DNA of 34,577 nucleotides from an uncultured Verrucomicrobia subdivision 3 bacterium (GCA_903870815.1 CAIQEI010000086.1:1-34577); one strand, 5' to 3'; shown: positions 22,938 to 31,374, numbered from the stretch's first letter. Made by a program: numbers and translations. Notes: generated by a model from the sequence alone, not told the origin.

Positions 22938-24131
22938 TTACAATTTTTCCGGTTGCCGCATCAAGTCGCTGATGCGCAGCAGCAGCCGGCCCGCCGCGCC
23001 CCCGTCCAGCACGCGATGGTCGAAGCTCAGGGTGAGGTAGGCTTCCATCACGGGCACGAATTGCCCCTTCGCCTCATCCCAATGCGGCATCCGCCGGCCG
23101 GCGCCGAGACCCAGCACTAGCGTTTGTTCGGGCAGGGGAATGGGCGTGGCCCAGATGAGTCCAAACGTGCCGAAGTTTGTCACCGTGGCCACTGAGCCGC
23201 CGGTGGCGTCCGCCGGCAGTTTTCTTTGCCGGGCGAGTTCGACCAGTTCGTTGTAGCGCAAAACGAGTTCCTTCAACGGCTTTTTATCCGCCCCGCGCAG
23301 AACGGGCACCAGCACGCCGTCTTCGGCTTCCACGGCGAAACCCACGTCAATCGCCGAGGGATGGACGATGTTGGTGCCCACCAAACGGCCGGCGACGGCG
23401 CTGTTTTCCGCCAGCGCCACCGCCAGCGCGCGCAATGCGTAAAGGGCCGGACCCGGTTTGGGTTCGCAGGTTTTTCGGTGGATCAGAACGGCGTCGAGTT
23501 GCACGGGTAAACCAACAGTGGCCAGCGGGCGGGTCCAGCTCCGGCGCATCGCATCGGCCACCGCCACGCGCATGGAGGATGCCTTGGTCAGCTTCTGCTG
23601 CTCCAGATTCGCCATGAACCTTTCAAAATCCTCCACGGTCACGCGGCCGGCCGCGCCGCTGCCGGCGATGCCCGCGAGGTCGGCGGCGCTCAAACCGAGT
23701 TCCTGCATCCGCGCCTTTAGCCGGGGCGACATGTAGCTGGCGCCGCTGGCGTTGGCGGGCACGGGCAGGCCGCGCACGGTCGGTTCCACGCGCGAACCGG
23801 TGCCGCTGCGCGGTTTATTGGTGATGGTTTCGGTGTCACCGGCCTTTGTCGGTGCCGGAGCGTCGAGGCCAAAACGGGCGGCCTCTTCCTTGGAAGCTTC
23901 GATTTTTCCCAGCACATCGCCGACGGCATAACTTTCGTTGAGCTGGGCGGAAAAACTTTCAATCCGGCCGCCGCACGGGGCGGTTACGGTCATGGTGGCC
24001 TTGTTCGTTTCAACCTCGATCAAGTCCTGTCCGCCCTCCACCTGGTCGCCGGGTTTCACTAGAAAATTGATGATGGCCGCCTCGGCGATGGATTCGCCAA
24101 GTTGGGGCATGATGATGGGAATCTGCGGCAT
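22938..24131 (-). CDS. Dihydrolipoamide acyltransferase (E2) of a 2-oxoacid dehydrogenase complex
   Basis: Core of the complex; transfers the acyl group from its lipoyl arm to CoA. 397 residues. One lipoyl domain (about 1-80) has the lipoylated lysine K44 in VETNKATM. A linker follows, then the peripheral subunit-binding domain (about 133-173, YMSPRLKARMQELGL to GRVTVEDFERF). The catalytic domain ends with the active-site SFDHRVLDGG. Third gene of the leftward E1 alpha-E1 beta-E2 operon, only 4 bp after E1 beta. Whether the substrate is pyruvate, branched-chain acids or acetoin is unclear. E3 is not in the window. Confidence 0.94.
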   Translation of the reverse strand: MPQIPIIMPQLGESIAEAAIINFLVKPGDQVEGGQDLIEVETNKATMTVTAPCGGRIESFSAQLNESYAVGDVLGKIEASKEEAARFGLDAPAPTKAGDTETITNKPRSGTGSRVEPTVRGLPVPANASGASYMSPRLKARMQELGLSAADLAGIAGSGAAGRVTVEDFERFMANLEQQKLTKASSMRVAVADAMRRSWTRPLATVGLPVQLDAVLIHRKTCEPKPGPALYALRALAVALAENSAVAGRLVGTNIVHPSAIDVGFAVEAEDGVLVPVLRGADKKPLKELVLRYNELVELARQRKLPADATGGSVATVTNFGTFGLIWATPIPLPEQTLVLGLGAGRRMPHWDEAKGQFVPVMEAYLTLSFDHRVLDGGAAGRLLLRISDLMRQPEKL

Positions 24132-24135
24132 AAAA

Positions 24136-25101
24136 TTAAAAGCGGATGAGTTTGCGGGCCGCCGCCGCCACGCTGCGGGCGGTTGGGCGATGCGCGGCCC
24201 AGAGGTTCGGATGATACGGCACGGGCGTGTCCTTGGCGTTCAACCGCTGCGGCGGCGCGTCGAGCAGGCCGTAGCTTTCCGCGGCGACGCGCGCGATGAC
24301 TTCCGCCGTCACGCCGCCCCACGGCCACGCTTCGCCGACGCAGAGTAGCCGGCCGGTGCGCGCGACGCTGGCTACGACGGTGTCGGTGTCGAGCGGTTTG
24401 ATGGAACGCAAATCCACGACTTCCACCTGCCAGCCTTCGGTGGCGAGCTCGTCCGCCGCCGCGAGCGCTTCATGCACCATGGCGCTGTATGTCACTATGG
24501 TCAGGTCGCGGCCTTCGCGGGCGATGCGCGCTTTGCCGATCGGCAGCGCTTCGCTCGGCAATTTTTCAGCCTTGAGATGGTAGTAGAGAAATTTGTGTTC
24601 GCAGAATATGACCGGGTCGTCGATCGCCACGGCGGAGAGCAGCATGGAATAGGCATCCTCCACCGTCGCCGGCGTCATCACGACGAGGCCGGGATAATGC
24701 GCATAAATCGCCTCCAGACACTGGCTGTGAAATGGCCCGCTGCCCGAGGTGCCCCCGAACGGCAGGCGGACGGTGATCGGGCAGGGGACATTCGTGCGCC
24801 AGAAAAGTGTGGAGGCCTGGTTGACGATCTGGTTGAAGGCGACGGTGGAAAAATCCGCGAACTGCATTTCGATGATCGGCCGCATGCCCTCGATGGCGGT
24901 GCCGACGGCGAGGCCGATCATGGCGTCCTCGCTGATGGGGGAGTCGAGCACGCGGCCGGGAAATTCCTTCTGCAGATTTTTCGTGGCCTTGAACGCGCCG
25001 CCGAACGCGCCGACATCTTGGCCGTAGATGAACACGCGCGGATCATCCCGCAGCGCGTGGGCCTGCGCTTCGCGGATGGCTTCGAGATAGGTGATGCTCA
25101 T
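24136..25101 (-). CDS. 2-oxoacid dehydrogenase E1 component, beta subunit
   Basis: Forms the thiamine-diphosphate-dependent decarboxylase with the alpha subunit. 321 residues, normal length. Motifs: YGQDVGAFGGAFKAT, the SPISEDAMIGLAVGTAIEGMRPI helix with the conserved glutamate, GGTSGSGPFHSQ, PATVEDAYSMLLSAV, DDPVIFCEHKFLY, and VVDLRSIKPLDTDTV. The EHKFLYY stretch is commonest in branched-chain and acetoin-type enzymes. Follows E1 alpha by 94 bp and precedes E2 by 4 bp. Confidence 0.94.
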   Translation of the reverse strand: MSITYLEAIREAQAHALRDDPRVFIYGQDVGAFGGAFKATKNLQKEFPGRVLDSPISEDAMIGLAVGTAIEGMRPIIEMQFADFSTVAFNQIVNQASTLFWRTNVPCPITVRLPFGGTSGSGPFHSQCLEAIYAHYPGLVVMTPATVEDAYSMLLSAVAIDDPVIFCEHKFLYYHLKAEKLPSEALPIGKARIAREGRDLTIVTYSAMVHEALAAADELATEGWQVEVVDLRSIKPLDTDTVVASVARTGRLLCVGEAWPWGGVTAEVIARVAAESYGLLDAPPQRLNAKDTPVPYHPNLWAAHRPTARSVAAAARKLIRF

Positions 25102-25195
25102 TGGGGAAAGCCGGCCTGAAAATTGAAGCCTGGAGAAACCCGTCCGGCTGACCGCGCGGTTGGGCTTGCTGCATCCTGCCTGGCAATGTCTCCGT

Positions 25196-26209
25196 TCATG
25201 ATTCGCGCAGTTCGTTTAAATGTTCGGAGGATAGGGCGCTCCATTTTTCCTCATACGGATCGGGCGCGGGCTCACGCTGCGCCTGCGCGACGGCTTCCTC
25301 GATTTCGCGGATGGCCTCGCTGCGCCAGACCGCGAACTGCGCGGGGTCGGCGAGTTTGTTTTTCTGCAACCAATCCTCGGCCACTTTCAGGCAGTCGCGC
25401 CCCATTGGAGAATTTTTTTGTTCGGGCAAAATGTAGCCGGCATCGTCGTGCTCCCCGTGGCCGCAAAGGCGGAGCAGGCTGGCGACCACGAGTTGTGGAC
25501 CGTGGCCGGCGCGGGCGCGGGCCACGGCGGATCCCACGGTTTCGAGGCAGTCAGAAAAATCCGTGCCATCCAAAGCATGCGCTTCCACGCCATATCCGGT
25601 GGCCTTGTTCGCCAGATCGGCGCAGGCGAACTGGCTGCTGGTTGGCGTGGAATAGGCAAATTGGTTGTTGGCCACGATGAGAACTAGGGGAAGCTTTTCG
25701 ACGGCGGCCTGGTTGAGCGATTCGTGAAACGCGCCGGTCGAGGTTGCGCCTTCGCCGAGGCACGCCGCGCCGACGATGCCAGTGATGCCTTTCATGCGGC
25801 GGGCAAACAGGATTCCATTCACAACCGAAACCATCGCCCCCAGGTGACTGATCATCGGCAGATAGCCTTCCTGCGGGCGACCGCGATGTACGTTCCCGTC
25901 CCGCCCGCGCATGGGGCCCAGGGCGGAGCCCAGATAGGTGCGGACGGCGTCAATGATCGGTTCGCCAAAGGCCAACCGGCCGGCGGCGTCGCGGATGAGC
26001 GGGGCAAAGACATCAGATTTTTTGAGGGAGATGCCAATGGCGGCGCTCAAGGCTTCCTGGCCGCGCCCGAGAAACACGCCGCCGTGAATTTTGCCGGCGC
26101 GATAAAGCGCGGCAAATTTTTCATCCAACAGCCGCGCCCGCAGCATATAGCGGTAGGCGGCCAGTTGCGTCTCGACTACGGTGCGAGACCCGGAGACTGT
26201 GTGCAACAT
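25196..26209 (-). CDS. 2-oxoacid dehydrogenase E1 component, alpha subunit
   Basis: Decarboxylates a 2-oxoacid using thiamine diphosphate and passes the acyl group to the E2 lipoyl arm. 337 residues. The ThDP motif is GEG (LGEGATSTGAFHESLN) ending at NN (VANNQFAYSTPTSSQ). GEG in place of GDG is usual in the branched-chain group. The phosphorylation-loop region GHGEHDDAGY is present without serine. First gene of the leftward operon, divergent from the hybrid kinase gene; a 12-bp perfect palindrome lies in the shared upstream region. Substrate unresolved between branched-chain acids, pyruvate and acetoin. Confidence 0.94.
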   Translation of the reverse strand: MLHTVSGSRTVVETQLAAYRYMLRARLLDEKFAALYRAGKIHGGVFLGRGQEALSAAIGISLKKSDVFAPLIRDAAGRLAFGEPIIDAVRTYLGSALGPMRGRDGNVHRGRPQEGYLPMISHLGAMVSVVNGILFARRMKGITGIVGAACLGEGATSTGAFHESLNQAAVEKLPLVLIVANNQFAYSTPTSSQFACADLANKATGYGVEAHALDGTDFSDCLETVGSAVARARAGHGPQLVVASLLRLCGHGEHDDAGYILPEQKNSPMGRDCLKVAEDWLQKNKLADPAQFAVWRSEAIREIEEAVAQAQREPAPDPYEEKWSALSSEHLNELRES

Positions 26210-26250
26210 GGCGGGAGTTTATCGCTGCCGGCGCAAGCCAGCAATAAAAC

Positions 26251-26262
26251 TTTCCGCGGAAA
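26251..26262. promoter_or_regulatory. Perfect 12-bp palindrome between E1 alpha and the hybrid kinase
   Basis: TTTCCGCGGAAA reads the same on both strands, 42 bp upstream of E1 alpha and about 72 bp upstream of the kinase. The spacing fits an operator shared by two divergent promoters. No matching regulator is recognised. Confidence 0.35.
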
Positions 26263-26333
26263 AATAAAATTCATCTGGCTGGCGGCGCGGAAATCTGTTA
26301 AATCCGCTCGGGATACCAGCATCTTTTGTGGTA

Positions 26334-28787
26334 ATGAATCGGATGAACTCAAACAAATATAACGCGTTGCTGCTTAGTTCCGACCACCGGCTGGCCGAAA
26401 CGCTTTTGCTGGTGGTCCGGTTGGAGGGCGGTACGCTGGGGTCCGTCGTCCAGTGCGCGGACGCGGTGAAATATCTGCAGACCCATCCGCCGGATTTTGT
26501 TTTTTTGGATCTGAAGACCATTGAGTCCGAAAGCCTGAACCTTTTGCGGCACCTGAAGCATCATCCGTTGCCGTTGCCGGTATTCACCATCGGTTTCGGG
26601 GTGGCCAGCGAAACGGCGGCACCGCTGCGGGCGTTTGACCTGGGATTGAATGAATTCATCCAGTTGCCGGCCGAAAACGGCCTGTTGCGGGCACGGTTGG
26701 CCGGGTCGCTGCAACTCAAGCGGCGGCTGGAAGAATTGACGCGGCGGCACCAGGAACTTACCGACGACTGCCGGAAGGCGGAGGCGAATTCGCGCGCCAA
26801 ATCTGATTTTCTTGCGACGATGAGCCATGAAATCCGTACGCCGATGAACGGGGTCATCGCCATGACGGGTTTGCTGATGGAGACGTCCCTGACGGCGGAT
26901 CAGCGCGGTTATTTGGAGACCATTTACAACAGCAGTGAATCGTTGTTGAGCATCATCAATGACATTCTTGATTTTTCAAAAATCGAGGCGGGCAAGATGG
27001 AGTTGGAGCAGCGCGAATTTGACCTGCGCGGCTGCATTGAGGAGTCGCTGGATTTGCTGGCGCCGCGCGCGCTGGATAAGCAACTGGACCTGGCCTATGA
27101 GGCGATGGATGCGATCCCCGCGCAAGTCGAGGGTGATGCGCAGCGGTTGCGCCAGGTGCTGGTTAACCTGGTGGGCAACGCGCTGAAATTCACGGAGCGC
27201 GGGGGGGTGGTGGTCAGCGTGGAAACGCTTGCGCCGCCGGCCACCGAGGCGGAAAACCCGAGGCTGTTGCGCCTGCATTTCGCCGTTCGCGACACGGGCA
27301 TCGGCATCCAGCCGGACCGTTTGGCGCGTTTGTTCCGGCCCTTTTCGCAGGCGGATGTTTCCACCTCGCGCAAATACGGTGGCACCGGCTTGGGCTTGGT
27401 CATCAGCCGCCGCCTGGTGGAGTTGATGGGTGGCCGCATGTGGGCGGAAAGCGTGCCGGGCGAAGGTTCGACGTTTCACTTTACCGCGGGTTTGGCGGTG
27501 CGGGAGGGTTCGGCCCCGCCGGCGCATGCGAAACGGCAGTTGTCGCTGGCCGGGTTGAAAATCTTGATCTTGGAGGATAATCCGACGGTGCGGAACCTGT
27601 ATTATGAACAGTGCCGTCGCTGGGGGATGCAGCCGCAGGCGGTGGAAAATTCCGCGCAGGCTTTAGCCTTGTTCCGCCAGGGCCTGAGCTTTGACCTGGC
27701 GCTGGTGGATGCCACGCTGCCCGGACCAGACGGTGCCGCGGTGGCGGCGGAGATGCAAAAGTTCCCGGCGGCGGCGATGATGCCGGTCGTGTTGCTGGCG
27801 TCGCTCGGGAAAAAGGACGGCGGCGCCAATGAGGCGCGGCTGATGTTTTCCCACACGGTCAACAAGCCGGTCCGGCCGGCGCAATTGTGTGCGGTGCTCG
27901 AGCGTGCTTTGCTAAGCCCGCGCGTGCCGGTAGGGCCGGCGGAACCACCCTCAGCCGGGGTGCTGCTGGCGACGCAGTTGCCGTTGCGGATCCTGGTGGT
28001 GGATGACAACGTCATAAACCAGAAAGTTGCGGTGCGTCTTCTGCAGCAGCTTGGTTACCAGCCGACCGTGGCTGGCGATGGTCGCAAAGCGGTGGCGGCC
28101 CTCGAGCAGCAGCCCTTCGACTTGGTGTTCATGGACGTGATGATGCCGGAAATGGACGGCTTGGAGGCCACGCGATTTATCCGCAAGCGCCAGATGGGCG
28201 GCGGCCATAAAAATTTCCAGTCGCGCATCATCATTTGCGCGATGACCGCATCTGCGATTGTCGGCGATCGCGATAAGTGCATCGCCGCCGGGATGGATGA
28301 CTATCTGTCCAAGCCCGTCCGGCCCAAGGAGGTCCGTGACATCATTGAAAAGTGGGGTGGGAAAATTGCCTTGGATTCCAGTGCGCTCCGCGAACCCGTC
28401 CCGCCGGAGGTGCCGGCGGACGCGCCGGTGGATCTGGTGCGTTTGAATGACTTGACCGACGGCAATCTGGACAATCTGCGTGAGCTGGTGGTGATGTATT
28501 TTACGCAGACCCAAAAACAATTTGTCCAGTTGCGCGAGGCCATTCGCGATGGCAAAGCCGACGCGGTCCGCCGTGTGGCGCACAGCTGCGCCGGCGCCAG
28601 CGCGACCATGGGGGTGACGCAATTGGTGCCGTATCTGCGGGAGTTGGAAAAGCTGGGCGCTTCAGCAACATTGACGGAGGCGGGGCGGATTTGTGATGAT
28701 GCCGCCGGTGAATTTGAGCGTGTCCGGGAATTTTTGAAAACCCAACCCGAGCTCGCCCCGGTCATTGCCAGTCTCAAACCAGAATGA
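26334..28787 (+). CDS. Hybrid sensor histidine kinase (REC-like, HisKA, HATPase, REC, REC, Hpt)
   Basis: Cytoplasmic phosphorelay kinase of about 817 residues, with no transmembrane helix and no PAS or GAF domain. In order: a receiver-like domain (about 5-120, D59 in FVFLDLK, poor acidic pair); a coiled-coil linker; HisKA with H165 in MSHEIRTPMNG; HATPase with NALKFT, DTGIGI and GGTGLGLVIS; a divergent REC (D459 in LVDATLPG); a canonical REC (D601 in FMDVMMPEMDG, K in LSKPVRP); and a C-terminal Hpt with H750 in AHSCAGASA, where the usual lysine of H-x-x-K-G is alanine. The signal may enter through the first domain. ATG 26334 or 26343 may be the start. The stop overlaps the next gene (ATGA). 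Confidence 0.94.
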   Translation: MNRMNSNKYNALLLSSDHRLAETLLLVVRLEGGTLGSVVQCADAVKYLQTHPPDFVFLDLKTIESESLNLLRHLKHHPLPLPVFTIGFGVASETAAPLRAFDLGLNEFIQLPAENGLLRARLAGSLQLKRRLEELTRRHQELTDDCRKAEANSRAKSDFLATMSHEIRTPMNGVIAMTGLLMETSLTADQRGYLETIYNSSESLLSIINDILDFSKIEAGKMELEQREFDLRGCIEESLDLLAPRALDKQLDLAYEAMDAIPAQVEGDAQRLRQVLVNLVGNALKFTERGGVVVSVETLAPPATEAENPRLLRLHFAVRDTGIGIQPDRLARLFRPFSQADVSTSRKYGGTGLGLVISRRLVELMGGRMWAESVPGEGSTFHFTAGLAVREGSAPPAHAKRQLSLAGLKILILEDNPTVRNLYYEQCRRWGMQPQAVENSAQALALFRQGLSFDLALVDATLPGPDGAAVAAEMQKFPAAAMMPVVLLASLGKKDGGANEARLMFSHTVNKPVRPAQLCAVLERALLSPRVPVGPAEPPSAGVLLATQLPLRILVVDDNVINQKVAVRLLQQLGYQPTVAGDGRKAVAALEQQPFDLVFMDVMMPEMDGLEATRFIRKRQMGGGHKNFQSRIIICAMTASAIVGDRDKCIAAGMDDYLSKPVRPKEVRDIIEKWGGKIALDSSALREPVPPEVPADAPVDLVRLNDLTDGNLDNLRELVVMYFTQTQKQFVQLREAIRDGKADAVRRVAHSCAGASATMGVTQLVPYLRELEKLGASATLTEAGRICDDAAGEFERVREFLKTQPELAPVIASLKPE

Positions 28788-29977
28788 AAAAAATCCTAAT
28801 CATCGAGGACGACCAGATTGTGGCCAATGTCTACCGCAATAAGCTGGCGGTCGAGGGCTATCAGGCCGAAATCGCCCCTGACGGCGAGGCGGGTTTGAAG
28901 GTGATGCGCATCTTTCAGCCGCAGCTCATCATTCTCGACCTGATGCTGCCGACGATTTCCGGCGTGGAGGTCATCAAGGAAATCCGCAAAGAGCCGGATT
29001 TTGCCAAGACCCCGATCATTGTTTTTTCCAACACCTACCTGACCAATCTCATTCAGGATGCGTGGCGCGCCGGTGCCAACAAATGCCTTTCCAAGTCCAG
29101 TTGCTCGCCGAAAGATTTCATTGATGTGGTCCGGCACACCATTGGCGACAGCGGTGCAATCCCGCAGGCGAATCCATCCGTCGTCAGTCCTCCTTCGGGC
29201 AAATCGGCCGGCCCGACTTCGGAAAATGACGCTGAATTCCAGGCGGATCTCCGCAAAACTTTCATCGAAAGCCTCCCGACCACGCTCTACTCGTTGCGGA
29301 TGGGTTTGCAGGGCCTGATCAAGGCGGAAAACGAAATGACCCGGCTCCGGCACGTTTATGACCTGTATCGCCGTGTTCACGCGTTGAACGGCAACGCCGG
29401 CCTCGCCGGATTGGTGCAGATCGCCCATATGGCCTCCGCCTTTCAAGCCTTGCTCAAGGAAATTTACGAGAAGCCGAAAAATATCAACGCCTCCACCACT
29501 CGCACGGTCGCCGCCGCCGTGGATTTTCTGGGCTTCCTTTTTGAGCGGGGCACGCTGCCGGAGCGGCAGGAGATTCCCGTCTCAAAAATCCTCGTCGTGG
29601 ATGACGAAGCCATCTCCCGCCGCGCCATCGTCTACGCTCTGGAAAAGGCCCGGCTCAAATCCGTCAATGTGGAGGATCCGGAACAGGCCCTTCAGTTGCT
29701 GACGGCGAACGACTTCGACCTCGTTTTTCTCGATGTGGACATGCCCGGCATGACCGGCTACGAACTCTGCACCAAGCTGCGCGCCCTGCCGCAACACAAA
29801 CGAACCTCCGTGGTTTTCGTCACCAGCCTCAACGACTTCGACAACCGCACCAACTCCACTATGGCTGGCTGCAATGATTTCATCGCCAAGCCGTTTTTGT
29901 TCATCGAGCTTACGGTCAAGGCGCTGATCTACGTCATGCGCTCCCGGTTAACGGCCCACCGTCAGGTTATCGGCTGA
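28784..29977 (+). CDS. REC-Hpt-REC phosphorelay protein
   Basis: 397 residues without a DNA-binding or enzymatic output domain. First REC about 1-120: DD pair in IIEDDQ, D52 in IILDLMLPTISG, lysine in CLSKSSC. A Ser/Pro-rich linker leads to an Hpt-like helical domain (about 150-245) with H199 in RRVHALNGNAGLAG; asparagine replaces the usual lysine after the histidine. Second REC about 264-390: VDDE, D317 in LDVDMPGMTG, lysine in FIAKPF. Coupled to the hybrid kinase by a 4-bp overlap, so it probably exchanges phosphate with it. The final output is unknown and must be another protein. Confidence 0.93.
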   Translation: MKKILIIEDDQIVANVYRNKLAVEGYQAEIAPDGEAGLKVMRIFQPQLIILDLMLPTISGVEVIKEIRKEPDFAKTPIIVFSNTYLTNLIQDAWRAGANKCLSKSSCSPKDFIDVVRHTIGDSGAIPQANPSVVSPPSGKSAGPTSENDAEFQADLRKTFIESLPTTLYSLRMGLQGLIKAENEMTRLRHVYDLYRRVHALNGNAGLAGLVQIAHMASAFQALLKEIYEKPKNINASTTRTVAAAVDFLGFLFERGTLPERQEIPVSKILVVDDEAISRRAIVYALEKARLKSVNVEDPEQALQLLTANDFDLVFLDVDMPGMTGYELCTKLRALPQHKRTSVVFVTSLNDFDNRTNSTMAGCNDFIAKPFLFIELTVKALIYVMRSRLTAHRQVIG

Positions 29978-29984
29978 CCGCGCG

Positions 29985-30620
29985 ATGCTTGAAGGCGAAT
30001 TCATTCCGGCCACCGCCGCGAACTCCCCTCGGCTGTTCGTGGTGTTGCACGGCCTTGGCGATTCTCCCGCCGGCTGGCGCTGGCTGCCCGGTGCGCTCAG
30101 TTTGCCTTGGTTGAATTATCTCCTGGTCAGCGCCCCCGATGAATATTACGGCGGCCGGTCGTGGTTTGATTATCCGGGCGAAATCGCGCCCGGCATCCAT
30201 CGCAGCCGCCAGCTTCTGGTTGAATTGCTGGATGACTTGCGCGCCAAAAACTTTCCCGCCGATCAGATAACGCTGGGAGGCTTTTCGCAGGGTTGCCTCA
30301 TGTCCGTCGAAGCGGGCCTGCGCTACCCGCACCGGCTGGCCGGTATCGTCGGCATCAGCGGCTGGGTTTTTGAGATTGAGCATCTGATCCGCGACCTCAC
30401 TCCCGTCGCCCGCTCGCAGCGACTGCTCATCACGCACGGCCTTTACGATCCGCTGCTGCCGTTCGCCGAAGCCCAAAAACAGGTCCGACAACTGCAAGCC
30501 GCCGGACTGGATGTTGCCTGGCACGAGTTTCCCAAGGAACACACCATCCACGGCGTGGCGGAAATTGACGTCGTCCGCGAATTTGTGCGGGCCGGCTATG
30601 AGGGAAAAAAGGAAGTATGA
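29985..30620 (+). CDS. Alpha/beta hydrolase, carboxylesterase/phospholipase family
   Basis: Serine hydrolase of the small carboxylesterase type, 211 residues. The catalytic triad is visible: S101 in GGFSQGC, Asp in HGLYDPLLPF and His in KEHTIHG. The oxyanion region is VVLHGLGDSPAGW. No signal peptide, so cytoplasmic. It starts 7 bp after the REC-Hpt-REC gene and may be co-transcribed, though a functional link is not evident. The last codons, GAA GTA TGA, lie in an inverted repeat shared with the convergent small gene. Confidence 0.92.
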   Translation: MLEGEFIPATAANSPRLFVVLHGLGDSPAGWRWLPGALSLPWLNYLLVSAPDEYYGGRSWFDYPGEIAPGIHRSRQLLVELLDDLRAKNFPADQITLGGFSQGCLMSVEAGLRYPHRLAGIVGISGWVFEIEHLIRDLTPVARSQRLLITHGLYDPLLPFAEAQKQVRQLQAAGLDVAWHEFPKEHTIHGVAEIDVVREFVRAGYEGKKEV

Positions 30621-30694
30621 ATGATGAATTTTGAAGCTCCCCGCGCGCCGCGCTGGCTTCACTTCGTCATTGAACTTTCTGCCTTCATACTTCC
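30611..30694. repeat. Inverted repeat covering the stop codons of two convergent genes
   Basis: GGAAGTATGAA at 30611-30621 is repeated in inverse at 30684-30694. Each arm contains the terminal GAA GTA TGA of its gene: the esterase on the plus strand and the small protein on the minus strand. The 62-nt loop contains a further GC-palindromic core (GCGCGCCGCGC). A bidirectional 3' structure is plausible, but there is no strong T tract. Confidence 0.6.
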
Positions 30695-30891
30695 AGGCTG
30701 CGGTTTGCGCCCGGCATCCAGATTTGCTCCGGGCGCGCTGGCCCTTCATTTTTCCAGTCCACGGCGTTTTCCACAGCTTGGCGCATTTTTGTAAACCACC
30801 ACTGGGCCCGTGTCACGTGCGTGCGCGGCCGGCCGAAAATGCGGCTCTGCCTATCGTTGAATCCGAGTTCGAGTTGTTCGTTGGTTGTCAT
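30685..30891 (-). CDS. Small conserved hypothetical protein (68 residues)
   Basis: MTTNEQLELGF..., with a central RAQWWFTKMRQAVENAVDW helix and a PARPEQIWMPG tail. It is hydrophilic, without signal peptide or membrane helix. I recall similar short proteins with the EQLELG start and an ARWWF-helix in Verrucomicrobiota genomes, but no function is known to me. It is preceded by an AT-rich leader and followed by the inverted repeat at its stop codon. The call as a real gene rests on protein-like composition and that recollection. Confidence 0.65.
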   Translation of the reverse strand: MTTNEQLELGFNDRQSRIFGRPRTHVTRAQWWFTKMRQAVENAVDWKNEGPARPEQIWMPGANRSLEV

Positions 30892-30935
30892 AATTTTTTT
30901 GTTTTAATTACGACACCACTATCTCAGGCAGGGTA

Positions 30936-30950
30936 GGACAAACGCTGTCC
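30936..30950. promoter_or_regulatory. 15-bp dyad upstream of the small protein gene
   Basis: GGACA-AACGC-TGTCC is a perfect 5-bp inverted repeat with a 5-bp centre, about 45 bp before the ATG of the 68-residue protein. The surrounding 110-bp interval (30892-31005) is AT-rich. Possible operator or small hairpin; weak evidence. Confidence 0.25.
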
Positions 30951-31005
30951 AAGCCGGAAGATTTTGAAAATTACTTTTTGGTCTAGATAACGAAGAATAT
31001 TTAGG

Positions 31006-31374
31006 TCAGCGCAGTTCAATCACATCGCCCAATTCGAGCGGGATATCCGTGCCGTCAAGCAACACCTTCGCATCCAGAGTTGCGCTTTCCCCCTGGCGCG
31101 TGATGATGATTTGTTTGGGCTCGTCCGGCCCGGTGTAATTGGCCGTGGCAATCGCCTGGGCCAGGGTCAAACCCGCCACCCAAGGGATCGTTGGGTTCTT
31201 CACCGCGCCGTCGATGATCACGCCCTGCGCCTGTGCCGCCGCCATCGCCTGCCGCTGTAACGCGGCATTTTGGCCCGTTAGAAAGGCGTTCTGCTGCTTC
31301 AGCTGCGCCGTGGATTTCGACGCGCAGCCCGTTGCGGCCAGCCCTAGCAACAGAATGGCGGACAGAGTCTTCAT
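31006..31374 (-). CDS. Putative lipoprotein with an SLBB-like (beta-grasp) domain
   Basis: 122 residues. A signal peptide with lipobox (LLLGLAATGC, lipidated C17) is followed by a short coiled-coil-like stretch (LKQQNAFLTGQNAALQRQAM). The C-terminal part (about 60-122) resembles an SLBB fold: IPWVAGLTLAQAIATANYTGP, KQIIITRQGESATLDAKVLLDG, and the closing ELGDVIELR. SLBB domains occur in polysaccharide export proteins (Wza type), but the Poly_export domain is absent here. Likely outer-membrane or periplasm-facing. It lies 42 bp after panB on the same strand, perhaps in one transcript, without an obvious link to pantothenate. Confidence 0.8.
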   Translation of the reverse strand: MKTLSAILLLGLAATGCASKSTAQLKQQNAFLTGQNAALQRQAMAAAQAQGVIIDGAVKNPTIPWVAGLTLAQAIATANYTGPDEPKQIIITRQGESATLDAKVLLDGTDIPLELGDVIELR

